The notes below the pieces were generated by a model. That model made no database searches, was not told the DNA's origin, and saw only the letters and a list, made by a program, of their open reading frames with translations. From UQRS01 sp964481575 (lineage in GTDB: Bacteria > Bacillota > Clostridia > Oscillospirales > Acutalibacteraceae): 64,000 nucleotides of DNA. Below are positions 23,901 to 32,969 of this stretch, in pieces. The stretch covers positions 1 to 64,000 of the forward strand of contig CAYZTR010000005.1 of the NCBI GenBank assembly GCA_964481575.1, read 5' to 3'. Both the position numbers and the translations under genes were made by a program. Every line of letters begins with the position of its first letter. Position 1 is the stretch's first letter.

Positions 23901-25094
23901 CCCTGCCTCCAGCACATAGGCAGATTTCTGGATCTTACCGTCGCAATCATAGCTGGCCATATCAGAAATGGCAAAAGTCATGGTCACATTTTCCGAAGCA
24001 CCGGGTGCAATCTCCTGGGTCTTGCAGAAGGCAGCCAACTCCTTGGCAGGCTTGCCCAACTGCCCCTGGGGTGCGCCGAAATACACCTGCACCACTTCCT
24101 TGCCAGGCATGCTTCCGGTATTCCGGACAGTAGCGGTCACCGTAATGTTTTCCGCGTCATAGGTCACTTTGGTATTGAAAATGCGGAAAGTAGTGTAGGA
24201 CAAACCATACCCAAAAGGATACATCACACGATCCGGTGCAAAGGTTTCAAAATACCGATAGCCAACATAAATATCCTCTGTATAGTTAACATACAGCGGG
24301 TTCTCGGTAAAGGTGTCCCCTGTAGGGAAATCAGAATAATCCTTGGGGAAAGTATCCGGCAGTTTTCCGGAGGGATAGGCGTCCCCTACCAGAATATCGG
24401 CAGCAGCCATGCCGCCCTCGGCGCCGGGTTGCCAAGTAACCAAAACGGAATTAATCTGCGGGTAATTCTCGATCCAGCCGGTATCGGTAACGGCGCAGAT
24501 GTTCAGAATCACAATAATCCGCTGGAATCCGGCGGTACAGACATTCTTCACCAGGGTTTCCTCGGAATCGGAAAGATAATAGGAACCCTTGGTAGCAGAA
24601 CGGTCACTGCCTTCACCGGAAGTACGGGTAATGACGATAATGGCCGTAGATGACTGGGTAGCAGCCGTTTTGCATTCGGTGGCATTAGGCGTATAACTGC
24701 TGGTCGCCTTATATTTATTGAGAATCGTTTCATTCAACCGGATCTTCCCTTCAGCCACCTTGCTTTCCAGGCCATCCAGCAGGCTGTAATTATACTTGGT
24801 GGTAACGTCGCCCGATCCGCCGCCGCCTTTGGACCAATCAATCTGTCCCTTGCCAAAAACTGCAACGGTATCCCCGCTCGGCAGAGGCAGTGCATCATTT
24901 TCATTCTGCACCAGGACCATGCCTTCCGTGGACATTTCCCGAGACGTTTGCGCGTTAATCTCAGTCAATTCTTCATAAGACAATTCCTGTGTCGTTTCTT
25001 CAGCCGAAGCAACCGGCAACAGGCTTCCGGAACAGGTAGCAATGGCTACAACCATAGCCAAACCAGCCGCCATCCAACGACGAAAACGATTCAT
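20919..25094 (-). CDS. Secreted circularly permuted GH3 glycosidase with carbohydrate-binding modules and dockerin
   Basis: The 1391-residue protein has a signal peptide (1-31). The GH3 alpha/beta sandwich domain comes first (about 60-300, with likely acid/base Glu in SGEGSDRSATKG), then a fibronectin-like domain (about 320-420) and a carbohydrate-binding beta-sandwich. The TIM barrel follows at about 800-1085 (ADGPAGLNMG, KHFAANERETERG, and nucleophile Asp in VVMTDWYND near 1025). Two more beta-sandwich modules and a type I dockerin end it. Ordinary GH3 enzymes have the barrel first; this reversed order is known from Ruminococcus albus and Butyrivibrio beta-glucosidases. Substrate is probably a beta-glucoside or beta-xyloside. 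It is divergent from a second AraC gene. Confidence 0.9.
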   Translation of the reverse strand: MNRFRRWMAAGLAMVVAIATCSGSLLPVASAEETTQELSYEELTEINAQTSREMSTEGMVLVQNENDALPLPSGDTVAVFGKGQIDWSKGGGGSGDVTTKYNYSLLDGLESKVAEGKIRLNETILNKYKATSSYTPNATECKTAATQSSTAIIVITRTSGEGSDRSATKGSYYLSDSEETLVKNVCTAGFQRIIVILNICAVTDTGWIENYPQINSVLVTWQPGAEGGMAAADILVGDAYPSGKLPDTFPKDYSDFPTGDTFTENPLYVNYTEDIYVGYRYFETFAPDRVMYPFGYGLSYTTFRIFNTKVTYDAENITVTATVRNTGSMPGKEVVQVYFGAPQGQLGKPAKELAAFCKTQEIAPGASENVTMTFAISDMASYDCDGKIQKSAYVLEAGDYQIYVGNSVRDATVAGTWTLDQDTVTQQCTEVLPAVLLEQKMVNNNGTVAYETLETNAESLGTDLSLTDPVILEAEDCYQKHSFNTCKYSDDFSQCGLYINTSSDCPNHDAGQHDYRWITWYVNAPVAGDYNLTVTYSNSGSTRSNSVAVYVNDVPQTGESIGFASTGGTWNFKTSNATTFHLNQGANALKIYLTNCNDWADVIDFITVRAGAASDLVEPEQRISVSGTEATIIPAASFISCNEKVGIETVTTGPAAGEISVKGLDQKDATMSYALDVAQAGTYQLAFEACNGYGSDHDDGIDCYINGVDQDITFKFPYNQDSSNQWFNFITLDAGTITLPAGSVTLKLVVCSSFGNLYRIVLTPVAAAASVAQYDAANTRETTHTFVGITFQDVVSDPSKMEAFLNQLSDYELANLLQGHSSNLPRQTGSIGGDNSIPNPYGILAVETADGPAGLNMGSVTTTAFPTAVCLASSWNVDLLEAMGTAVGKECVAMGVDVWLAPAMNTHRNPLCGRNFEYYSEDPLIAGKMAAAVTRGCQAQGVGVTIKHFAANERETERGLSDSRMTERAMREIYIEAFRIAVEESHPWCVMSSYNRINGVETAESYGLLTTILRDEWGFDGVVMTDWYNDSYPSKEIRAGNDVKMAVGNMNELLGALNNGKITREEITLSATRVLNLVMRSNAMKRPLNVNTCTVSGTETTRIKFVDSSYKYSGIGQEACEDVDGGYNTTNTWNGRWISFLCNVEKAGLYTLKARVAVTDANGSLPFDVYTDSQILLDDQGNQSVTGIRQASMPATKATGATGWQAWYDTQTIQIYLPAGETMLTFWFTGGGNANWFELTPASQETVTITGEQEVVLPGTSGSFTVDSDGGAADFNWSILGNQDANTRVSDGVLNVGELESATILYLVAEKKTDSSVVGVYKVSLVEDAPNYLLGDMNLDGNLSVTDVVLLRKAILQGTSVMEVPMGDMNEDGSLSVTDVVLLRKTILQGS

Positions 25095-25120
25095 ATGAAT
25101 TCCTCCTACGCAATGATTCA

Positions 25121-25173
25121 GGAAACGAAAGTTTCCCTATTGACATTATAAAAGAAAGTGGTTATGATGTAAA
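25121..25173 (-). promoter_or_regulatory. Promoter and palindrome upstream of the GH3 gene
   Basis: The reverse strand has TTTACA (25168-25173), a 17-base spacer and TATAAT (25145-25150). Just downstream of the start site is the palindrome GGAAAC-GAAA-GTTTCC (25121-25136), which could be an operator for the neighbouring AraC protein or an mRNA 5' hairpin. Confidence 0.6.
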
Positions 25174-25219
25174 GGCAAGAACTTGAGATTTATTTGCCAA
25201 TTTCTGATATGGAGGAGCT

Positions 25220-26062
25220 ATGAAAGCCTATTTTGAAATCTATCGTGACCTGAATGAAACAGTGCATTGTGCGCGGCATGAAAACAACTGCTGCGATCCG
25301 CACTTCCATTCCAATATTGAAATTGTATATGTCATTACCGGTCAGCTGGAGGTTACAGTGGAGAGTCAGCATCGCATCTTACGGGCCGGAGAAGCCGCCA
25401 TATCCGATAGTTATGACATTCATACCTATGGGCTGGTAGGGCCGTCCAGCGTTCAGCTTTTGATTATACCGGTGGAACTGGTAGGCAGCTTCACCCGCAT
25501 GATGAAAGAGAAAACCTTTGCGGAACATTTCCTGCTGGATCAAAGTCTGACCAGGGAAATTTATGCTGCTATGCAGAAGCTACAGGCCATGGACCATCAG
25601 ACCGAAACGCTTCTGGCAAAAGGATACCTTTATGAAATTCTAGGGCTAATCACCAAAGGTATGACCATGGTGGAAAAGCGGGCAGAATCCGGCATTGGCA
25701 ACCCGGTGCGTAACATGCTCCGATATTTGGAAAAGCATTTCCGGGAGCCAATACAGATTAATGACCTGGCCAAGCAATTTGGCTATCATCCTGACTATCT
25801 TTCCAAACTCTGGAGCACCACCCTTGGCTGCGGCTTCCGGGAATATGTCAATGTATTGCGTTCCCGCTATGCCGCTGATCTGATCCGCAACAGCGATATG
25901 GCCCTGACTGATATTGCCTTTGAAGCAGGGTTTGGCTCTATCCGCACCTTTTACCGTGCTTTTAACGCTGTGTACAATTTGACACCGGCAGACTTCCGTA
26001 CCAAAGTTAGGGAGGAAAGTATTGATCAATCCGCCCTGAAATTCTTTCCTTCCCGCACCTGA
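25220..26062 (+). CDS. AraC-family transcriptional regulator beside the GH3 gene
   Basis: The 280-residue protein has a cupin sensor (CDPHFHSNIEIVYVITGQ, about 31-48) and a C-terminal AraC domain with two helix-turn-helix motifs (INDLAKQFGYHPDYLSKLW and LTDIAFEAGFGSIRTFYRAF). It is divergent from the dockerin GH3 gene, which it probably controls in answer to a sugar. The start at 25220 follows TGGAGGAG. Similar layout to the GH115/AraC pair, but the two regulators are only distantly alike. Confidence 0.88.
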   Translation: MKAYFEIYRDLNETVHCARHENNCCDPHFHSNIEIVYVITGQLEVTVESQHRILRAGEAAISDSYDIHTYGLVGPSSVQLLIIPVELVGSFTRMMKEKTFAEHFLLDQSLTREIYAAMQKLQAMDHQTETLLAKGYLYEILGLITKGMTMVEKRAESGIGNPVRNMLRYLEKHFREPIQINDLAKQFGYHPDYLSKLWSTTLGCGFREYVNVLRSRYAADLIRNSDMALTDIAFEAGFGSIRTFYRAFNAVYNLTPADFRTKVREESIDQSALKFFPSRT

Positions 26063-26103
26063 TGCCGGCTTAACCGGATACAAAATTTCACCATTTTATA
26101 AAA

Positions 26104-26141
26104 GGACTCCCCTGATTGATGTAACACCAATCAGAGGAGTT
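26104..26141. terminator. Bidirectional terminator between convergent genes
   Basis: An interrupted stem (GGACTCC-CTGATTG with CAATCAG-GGAGTTC) lies between the second araC gene and the dockerin gene that points the other way. T-rich tails are present on both strands (TTCTTCTTT and CCTTTTATAAA). Confidence 0.7.
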
Positions 26142-26180
26142 CTTCTTTGTCTATTGGCAGTATGGCACTCCACGCAGCAC

Positions 26181-27467
26181 TTACTGGGTCAGAATGGCCT
26201 TTCGCAGCAGTACTACGTCAGTGACGCTCAATGCCCCGTCCCGATTCATATCCCCGATTGGATCCATCCGACCCGCCAGGATAGCCTTCCGCAACAGCAC
26301 CACATCGGTTACCGACAGGGCACCGTCCTGGCTCAGATCCCCAAGCAGGGATTCCGGCAGCGCTTCCAAAAGCGACTGCAGCTTCTCCCGGTTGGAAACC
26401 AATGCCTGTTGGGTCTCCTCCAACGCCTCATACTGAAGCTGTACCGCTTGAATTTCCGCAGCCGAAGAATTCTCCGTCAACGAAGCAATGGCATCTATCA
26501 CCTGCTGTGTTGCTTCGTCAGGCGTATTGATCCCGGGCACTGCATCCGCTCCCATGGCCTGAAGCTCCATAACACCGCACCAACCGCCATCGCCGGAGGT
26601 CAGATCAGCCAATTCCACCCAGGAACAGGTTACTGGCGTATCCAGCGTAAAGATAATAGCGCCGGGAATTTTCCCAATGGTCACCGGCTGACTGGTTCCA
26701 TCAGAAAACCGCAGTATCCCGGAGGTATAATAGCCGTCATGATCGCTGGAACCATTGACAATCTTCCAATCCGCCCGGGTGTAAAGGATCACGCTGGTAA
26801 GAATCACATTGCGTCCGAAATCCACCCCCAACCAGTTGCCGTTCTGGTTATTGGGACCCCAGGACTGGTTGGGATAAGAACCATGGCCGCCCTGAATCGC
26901 GATACCGTCAATGGCATTGCGAACCTGGAATCTGGTATCACCGGCAAAATCCTCCCAATACATATTGGCAAAAGCGTGAGGAAAAGCCGCAGTCCCTGCC
27001 GTATTAGGCGCAGTTCCCACCGAAACAGTAGAATTAGCATCCTGCAGATCATAAGGATTCAGAGCAAGATTTCGCTGGGTTGCAATTTCCGCCTCCGTGG
27101 CGATCCGCACTGTAACAGTATTGATGGTTCTGGAAAAGAAGGTGGAAGGATAGCAATCCTGTACAGCTGGAACCGTATAAGTATAAGAGTCTCCGGGAAC
27201 ATACAGCAAAACCTCTCCCAGATCCTCCCCCATGGAAAACCAAATATAATCCACACCTTCCGGCAGATCCACAACCACCGAATCACCGGCGGCATAAGCA
27301 TTTTTCATGCTCAGGGAAACCTCGTTCCGAAGGGTTTCACTAACCGACTGTCCTGCATGGGTATAAGTCAGCGTAATGCTGGAGGAAGCAGCCGCACCGG
27401 CCTGCAGGAGCATACCGCAGGAAAACACCAGACACATTGTCAAAACCAGACATGTTAATTTCTTCAT
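26181..27467 (-). CDS. Secreted discoidin-like protein with C-terminal dockerin
   Basis: The product of about 428 residues has a signal peptide (1-26), an N-terminal beta-rich region (about 30-130) and a discoidin/F5-8C-like module (about 150-310; NLALNPYDLQDAN, WGPNNQNGNWLGVDFGR, ILYTRADWK). Such modules usually bind carbohydrate, as in CBM32. A helical linker and a two-repeat type I dockerin (GDLSQDGALSVTDVVLLRKA and GDMNRDGALSVTDVVLLRKA) follow. No catalytic domain was recognised. The second of two adjacent ATGs (27467) is better spaced from GAGGTG. It lies alone, downstream of the V-ATPase operon on the same strand. Confidence 0.78.
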   Translation of the reverse strand: MKKLTCLVLTMCLVFSCGMLLQAGAAASSSITLTYTHAGQSVSETLRNEVSLSMKNAYAAGDSVVVDLPEGVDYIWFSMGEDLGEVLLYVPGDSYTYTVPAVQDCYPSTFFSRTINTVTVRIATEAEIATQRNLALNPYDLQDANSTVSVGTAPNTAGTAAFPHAFANMYWEDFAGDTRFQVRNAIDGIAIQGGHGSYPNQSWGPNNQNGNWLGVDFGRNVILTSVILYTRADWKIVNGSSDHDGYYTSGILRFSDGTSQPVTIGKIPGAIIFTLDTPVTCSWVELADLTSGDGGWCGVMELQAMGADAVPGINTPDEATQQVIDAIASLTENSSAAEIQAVQLQYEALEETQQALVSNREKLQSLLEALPESLLGDLSQDGALSVTDVVLLRKAILAGRMDPIGDMNRDGALSVTDVVLLRKAILTQ

Positions 27468-27794
27468 CATCGCACCTCATTCAATGCACAGTCATAGGGT
27501 TTCAGGAGGAACACCCATTACGACCAAATTTCCATTCTATTTTAGACATTTCTGCCTGCCCTGTCAAGTTTTCCTTTATAAATGCATTATTTTTTTGACA
27601 AGATATGGATTTTGCCCGCCCTGTAAACGAGGAAGTAAGAAAGCAGTAAATAGATTCCCTTGGCAAGAGAAGTCTCTTGCTGTCGCTTGCACTTCCACAC
27701 AAAAATCCCCGAACAGGCACAAAACCAATCCGGGGCATCTTGGACTTTGTTCACTTTTCTGGAAAGGGCAATCTCTTTCAGCAGCAAAAACACC
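27468..27794. other. Intergenic region between the V-ATPase operon and the dockerin gene
   Basis: No gene is visible in these 327 bases. A short hairpin (GGCAAGAGA/TCTCTTGC, 27662-27679) and the possible terminator at 27700-27736 are the only structures seen. Short open frames on both strands lack ribosome-binding sites. Confidence 0.5.
27700..27736 (-). terminator. Possible terminator of the V-ATPase operon
   Basis: On the reverse strand CCCCG...CGGGG with a loop of about 19 bases is followed by ATTTTTG. The stem is short, so this is tentative. It lies 60 bases after ntpD. Confidence 0.4.
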
Positions 27795-28457
27795 TTAAAC
27801 AGATTCCCTTTTGGAGGTACGCTGCTCCGCCAGCATCATATCCTTGACCTTCATCAAACGGGTAATGGTACTGCGCTCATTTTCATCCAGCTTCATGGTA
27901 ATGTACTGGATCGTTTCCTCATAACGGGGAATCATAACATGCTCCAGGGCATTGACCCGACGGCGGGTCTTTTCAATTTCCGCCGCCATCAGTTGGCAGG
28001 ATTTTTCCACCTCCGCCAGCCGGATCATTTTGGGCAGCACATCTGCCAAAGCGGCCACTGCCTCATCCAATTCACAGGAGGTAAACGCATAACCGTAAGA
28101 ATACATATCCTCAGAATTCCCGGTCTTGAATTTGACTTCATAGGCAGGGATCATAACAGACATAACATTCTTCTCCCGGACCTCCAGCTCCAGGCCTTGC
28201 TTTGGAAGCAGCAGCGCCACATCCAACACCTGGCCGGGTAAAACGGAACGGGCCACCGCCATATGCTGATTGGCGGCCGTCAACGCCTCTTCCACCTGAC
28301 GGCGCAACAGCTTATTCTCCCGCACCATATCCAGGAACTGTCGCATCAGCTCATCCCGCTTATCCTTCAGCAGCTTATGCCCCCGGCGGGAGGTGTTCAG
28401 CTTCTTTTTCAGATTAGTCAGCTCCATCCGGGTGGGGTTCACATTCAAAATGGCCAC
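27795..28457 (-). CDS. ntpD: V-type ATPase subunit D
   Basis: The 220-residue protein has the family start (NVNPTRMELTNLKKKLNTSRRG) and is mostly two long helices (about 10-60 and 150-200), which form the central rotor shaft inside the A3B3 head. Last gene of the operon, 15 bases after ntpB. The length is as usual for the family. Confidence 0.93.
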   Translation of the reverse strand: MAILNVNPTRMELTNLKKKLNTSRRGHKLLKDKRDELMRQFLDMVRENKLLRRQVEEALTAANQHMAVARSVLPGQVLDVALLLPKQGLELEVREKNVMSVMIPAYEVKFKTGNSEDMYSYGYAFTSCELDEAVAALADVLPKMIRLAEVEKSCQLMAAEIEKTRRRVNALEHVMIPRYEETIQYITMKLDENERSTITRLMKVKDMMLAEQRTSKRESV

Positions 28458-28472
28458 GGGGTATCACCTGCC

Positions 28473-29846
28473 TTATTGTGCATCATAATACTGCTCCAGG
28501 AACTTATCGTCAATTCGCTTCAGCTCGCTGCGGGGAAGGATTTTCAGCAATTGCCAGCCAATATCCAGCGTTTCTTCAATACTCCGGTTGGCATCGTAGC
28601 CTTGGGAAACATAGGACTGCTCAAAAGCCTCGGCAAACTTGGCGTAAAGCTTATCCACCTCGGTCAGGGCAGACTCACCCAGAATGGTCATCAATTCCTT
28701 GGCATCCTTACCTCTGGCATAGGCAGAGAACAGCTGGTTCATGGTATTGGAATGGTCGGCCCGGGTCTTACCGGGACCAATCCCCTTATCCTTCAGACGG
28801 GACAGGGAGGGCAGCACGTCTATAGGCGGCGTAACCCCTTTGCGGTACAGTTCCCGGGAAAGAATGATCTGTCCCTCGGTAATGTATCCCGTCAGATCGG
28901 GAATAGGATGGGTTTTATCGTCCTCCGGCATGGTAAGAATAGGAATCATGGTGATGGAGCCATTCTTCCCCTGCTGCCTGCCGGCCCGCTCATAAATGGA
29001 GGCCAGATCGGTATACATATAGCCCGGATAACCGCGACGTCCCGGCACCTCTTTCCGGGCGGCCGAAACCTCCCGCAGCGCGTCGGCATAGTTGGTAATA
29101 TCCGTCAGAATTACCAGCACATGCATTTCCTTTTCAAATGCCAGATACTCGGCAGCGGTCAATGCCATTTTCGGTGTAGCGATCCGTTCAATGGCAGGAT
29201 CGTTGGCCAGATTAATAAACAGCACCGTCCGATCAATCGCACCGGTTTCCCGGAAGGAATCAATAAAAAAGTTGGATTCCTCAAAGGTAATACCCATGGC
29301 GGCAAAAACAACGGCAAATTTTTCATCGCTTCCCCGCACCTTGGCTTGCCGGGCAATTTGGGCCGCCAGATTGGCATGGGGCAAACCGGAGGCGGAGAAA
29401 ATGGGCAGCTTCTGGCCCCGCACCAAAGTGTTCAAGCCATCAATAGCCGAAATTCCTGTCTGAATAAACTCCGAAGGATACTGACGAGCTGCCGGATTGA
29501 TGGGACGGCCATTAACATCCAGCCGCATCTCCGGGATCAGCTCGGGGCCATCGTCGATGGGACGGCCCAGTCCGTCAAAAACACGGCCCAGCATATCCTC
29601 CGATACGCCCAGCTCCATTTGGCGGCCTGTGAAGCGCACCTTGGAGTTGGACAAATTAATCCCTGTAGAGGATTCAAACAGCTGTACCAAGGCATTGGTA
29701 CCGTTGATTTCCAACACACGGCAGCGGCGCTTTTCTCCGTTTTCCAGGAGGATCTCCCCCAGCTCGTTGTACTTGACCCCTTCTACCTGACGAACCAGCA
29801 TCAAAGGGCCGGCCACTTCTTCAATGGTACGATATTCTCTGGGCAT
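28473..29846 (-). CDS. ntpB: V-type ATPase subunit B
   Basis: The 457-residue non-catalytic nucleotide-binding subunit of the V1 head. It has the family motifs GRVFDGLGRPIDDGP, PIFSASGLPHANLAAQIARQ and SIYERAGR, and lacks a true P-loop, as expected for B. It alternates with NtpA in the head. The start overlaps the last base of ntpA. Confidence 0.96.
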   Translation of the reverse strand: MPREYRTIEEVAGPLMLVRQVEGVKYNELGEILLENGEKRRCRVLEINGTNALVQLFESSTGINLSNSKVRFTGRQMELGVSEDMLGRVFDGLGRPIDDGPELIPEMRLDVNGRPINPAARQYPSEFIQTGISAIDGLNTLVRGQKLPIFSASGLPHANLAAQIARQAKVRGSDEKFAVVFAAMGITFEESNFFIDSFRETGAIDRTVLFINLANDPAIERIATPKMALTAAEYLAFEKEMHVLVILTDITNYADALREVSAARKEVPGRRGYPGYMYTDLASIYERAGRQQGKNGSITMIPILTMPEDDKTHPIPDLTGYITEGQIILSRELYRKGVTPPIDVLPSLSRLKDKGIGPGKTRADHSNTMNQLFSAYARGKDAKELMTILGESALTEVDKLYAKFAEAFEQSYVSQGYDANRSIEETLDIGWQLLKILPRSELKRIDDKFLEQYYDAQ

Positions 29847-31612
29847 CAGACGGCCTCCTTTTCCAGCGTCTCCTGCATCTGCCGACAGATGGCTTCGGAA
29901 ACCTTTTCATATTCCGCGGTAATCTTGTCTTCGGTTACATATTTAAAGCGTCCGATCTGTTCCCGGACGGGCAAGGCGGCAATTTCTTCAATATCCGCGC
30001 CCTGCTCCAAAACCTTCTGCCCCTCATCGTAATACTGCAAAATCAGCCGCATCATCATCAGCTGCTTTTGCAGGGAGGTATAGGTGTCCACCTCATGGAA
30101 GGCCAACTGATGGAGAAAATCCTCCCGAATAGAGCGGGCGGTTTCCATTTTCAGCCGGTCTCCGGGGGACAAAGCATCCATACCTACCAGCTTAACAATC
30201 TCATCCAGCTCGGCTTCCTCCTGGAGCAGGGCCATCATCCGGCCGCGTAGCTGCATCCAGTCCTCACTGACGTTGTTTTTATACCAATCCGCCAGCAAAT
30301 CCAGATACAAAGAGTAACTGGTCAACCAGTTAATAGCCGGGAAATGGCGTTTATAAGCCAAAGAAGCATCCAGACCCCAGAACACTTTGACAATCCGCAG
30401 GGTGGCCTGGGATACCGGCTCGGAAATATCACCGCCGGGCGGCGAAACAGCGCCAATTACAGAAAGGGCGCCTTCCCGCCCCTCAGTTCCAAGGGAGATC
30501 ACCCGACCGGCACGCTCATAGAACTGAGCCAACCGAGACCCCAAATAGGCAGGATACCCTTCTTCACCGGGCATTTCCTCCAGACGGCCGGACATCTCCC
30601 GCAATGCCTCAGCCCAACGGGAAGTAGAATCTGCCATAAGCGCTACAGAATACCCCATATCTCGGAAATATTCTGCAATGGTGATGCCGGTATAGATGGA
30701 AGCCTCCCGAGCCGCCACCGGCATATCCGATGTATTGGCAATCAATACTGTCCGTTCCATTAGGGACTTTCCGGTATGGGGGTCAATCAGTTCGGGGAAC
30801 TCGTTCAAAACATCGGTCATTTCATTGCCCCGTTCTCCGCATCCGATGTAAACTACAATATCAGCTTCCGCCCATTTGGCCAGCTGGTGCTGGGTCACGG
30901 TTTTGCCGGAACCAAAGGGGCCAGGGATAGCGGCAACGCCGCCCTTGGCAATGGGGAACATACAGTCAATGACCCGCTGCCCGGTAATCAAAGGCTTATC
31001 CGGACTCAGCTTCCGGGCATAGGGACGTCCGCGACGAACCGGCCATTTCTGCATCAGGCCAATGGGGCGCTGACCCTTTTCGGTTTCCACAACAGCCACC
31101 GTGTCGGTCACATGATAGGTGCCGGGTTTGATTTCTGTAATCCGGCCGGAAACATTGGGCGGCACCATGATCTTGTGCAGCACGATATCCGTCTCCTGCA
31201 CTGTACCGATCACATCCCCCGGCTGCACGGTATCTCCTACCGCAACCGCAGGAGTAAACTCCCAAGTTCTGTTACGCTTTAAAGAGGGCACCTCTACGCC
31301 CCGCTCCAGATTGTTTCCCGAAACCTTTCTGATATCATCCAAGGGCCGCTGAATTCCATCGTAAATGGAGCCGATCAGTCCCGGCCCCAATTCCACACTC
31401 ATGGGTTCTCCGGTGGATTCCACCGGTTCTCCGGTCCCCAGGCCGGAAGTTTCTTCATATACCTGAATAGAAGCCTGATCGCCGTGCATTTCAATGATTT
31501 CGCCGATAAGTCGCTGCTCACTGACACGCACCACATCAAACATATTGGCATTCCGCATTCCCTCAGCAATAACCAAGGGACCGGAAACCTTTAAAATCGT
31601 TCCTTGTTGCAT
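29846..31612 (-). CDS. ntpA: V-type ATPase catalytic subunit A
   Basis: The 588-residue catalytic subunit has the P-loop GPFGSGKTVTQ (about 230-240), the non-homologous insertion typical of A subunits (about 110-180) and the ALMADSTSRWAEALREMSGR motif. It hydrolyses or makes ATP in the V1 head. No intein or deletion is seen. It precedes ntpB directly. Confidence 0.97.
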   Translation of the reverse strand: MQQGTILKVSGPLVIAEGMRNANMFDVVRVSEQRLIGEIIEMHGDQASIQVYEETSGLGTGEPVESTGEPMSVELGPGLIGSIYDGIQRPLDDIRKVSGNNLERGVEVPSLKRNRTWEFTPAVAVGDTVQPGDVIGTVQETDIVLHKIMVPPNVSGRITEIKPGTYHVTDTVAVVETEKGQRPIGLMQKWPVRRGRPYARKLSPDKPLITGQRVIDCMFPIAKGGVAAIPGPFGSGKTVTQHQLAKWAEADIVVYIGCGERGNEMTDVLNEFPELIDPHTGKSLMERTVLIANTSDMPVAAREASIYTGITIAEYFRDMGYSVALMADSTSRWAEALREMSGRLEEMPGEEGYPAYLGSRLAQFYERAGRVISLGTEGREGALSVIGAVSPPGGDISEPVSQATLRIVKVFWGLDASLAYKRHFPAINWLTSYSLYLDLLADWYKNNVSEDWMQLRGRMMALLQEEAELDEIVKLVGMDALSPGDRLKMETARSIREDFLHQLAFHEVDTYTSLQKQLMMMRLILQYYDEGQKVLEQGADIEEIAALPVREQIGRFKYVTEDKITAEYEKVSEAICRQMQETLEKEAV

Positions 31613-31681
31613 CTGGTTCGTCCTCCGATACTATTGAATTATCATGAAGCCCCTAAAGCACAAAACGCTGCGCTTCCGGGT

Positions 31682-31999
31682 TTAATCGGATTTCAGAATA
31701 TCTGAACCTACCGCCTTTTCCACGGCACGGCTGACATTCTGCATACCCTGACCGGTATTGCCGGTGACACCAGGAATCAGGATCACAGCCGGCATAGACT
31801 GCTCCCGATAGCGGTCTACCTCTGCCGGAATCTGAGCTGCCAGTTTTTCGGTCATAAATATCACTGCATAGCCGTTGTCGGCCAAATGACGCAGGGTTTT
31901 GGCAGCATGCTCCGGATGATCCTCAGGAAAAATGGCCAGACCCAGGGCAGCAAGACCGTAAATACTGTCCCGATCTCCCATAGCAGCAACCTTATACAT
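31682..31999 (-). CDS. ntpG: V-type ATPase subunit F
   Basis: The 105-residue protein matches subunit F (NtpG in Enterococcus): VAAMGDRDSIYGLAALGLA at the start and ILIPGVTGNTGQGMQNVSRAVEKAVG at the end, split here into its two halves VTGNTGQGMQ and SRAVEKAVG. It binds subunit D in the rotor. Its ATG lies inside the end of ntpC (8-base overlap). Confidence 0.9.
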   Translation of the reverse strand: MYKVAAMGDRDSIYGLAALGLAIFPEDHPEHAAKTLRHLADNGYAVIFMTEKLAAQIPAEVDRYREQSMPAVILIPGVTGNTGQGMQNVSRAVEKAVGSDILKSD

Positions 32000-32957
32000 A
32001 TAACGCCCTCACTCTCTCCCTGATCTGTTCCGGCGGCAAGCCATTGCGCTTCATGGAAAGGATGATTCTTGCATTTTTGATCTGAGCCTCTCCGGCGATA
32101 TAATATGCCAGCAAGGGTTCCACACCGAACGCTATTCGTTTGGCATCAGAAACCTGACGCATTAGCAAATCATCACACCATTTTTCGAACGCCGTATTGG
32201 AGGTTTTTATTTGTGCGGCCGCCTCTCCAAAACCGGAAGCTTCCAAATATTGCAGCAGAGCTTCTTCCCCGCGAGCAGACGCTTTTGTCAGACCGGATTT
32301 GGAAACATCGGCACAATCAGCCAAAGCTGCTTCCAAAAAAGTCTCATCCTTTTTGGTTCGCGCCGCACGTAACGCAATTTTCAAATCTGCGGTCAAACAG
32401 AGCTGCTGGGCAATTTTTATAAGAAAGGAATTCTTCGTCTCCTTCGCCAGCCGTAAGGTGACCTCCAGGCCTGCCCGATCCAAAAACACATCGCACAGCT
32501 GCCCATCCAATGTACGGGTCAGCAAATCATAGGCATCGCGGGTGGGGACAGCCAACCAGTCCGGCAAACGGTCAAACCGCTTTTCATTGACAGCTGCTGT
32601 CAGAAGAGCCGGATCCACAAGACAGGGTCCCAGGTACAGAGGCGCACATTCCACACCGGTGACTCGTCCTTTCAGAGCAGCCTTTGCATTATGAAAATCC
32701 TGTTTAACCAACAAAAAATCCAACAAATGCTTCTCTGGCAGAATACCCGCCAGCATCTCCCACAGGCCCTCAAGCTGTTCCTGAAAGGCCGAAGGATCCT
32801 CGTCCTCCATACCAGTCCAGCCCCGGTCAGACAGAACCCGGGCTGCGTCAGCCGCATTGGCCGCACCGATCATCTGTTCCAGATCCGAAGGGGTCAGCAA
32901 CTTAGCTTCCTGTGCGCGGACACTGGCGACAGCATAGGCATATTCCGTATCCTTCAT
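31992..32957 (-). CDS. ntpC: V-type ATPase subunit C
   Basis: The 321-residue protein resembles the subunit C/AC39 (d) family: EYAYAVASVRAQEAKLLTPS at the start, a nearly all-helical fold and ILSMKRNGLPPEQIRERVR near the end. It links the D-F shaft to the membrane K ring. It follows ntpE by 12 bases. Confidence 0.9.
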   Translation of the reverse strand: MKDTEYAYAVASVRAQEAKLLTPSDLEQMIGAANAADAARVLSDRGWTGMEDEDPSAFQEQLEGLWEMLAGILPEKHLLDFLLVKQDFHNAKAALKGRVTGVECAPLYLGPCLVDPALLTAAVNEKRFDRLPDWLAVPTRDAYDLLTRTLDGQLCDVFLDRAGLEVTLRLAKETKNSFLIKIAQQLCLTADLKIALRAARTKKDETFLEAALADCADVSKSGLTKASARGEEALLQYLEASGFGEAAAQIKTSNTAFEKWCDDLLMRQVSDAKRIAFGVEPLLAYYIAGEAQIKNARIILSMKRNGLPPEQIRERVRALYV

Positions 32958-32969
32958 GCCTTGGCCTCC

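Noticed and set aside
28263..30032. A plus-strand open frame of 589 codons opposite ntpB and ntpD
   Set aside because: It mirrors well-supported V-ATPase genes and has no motif of its own.
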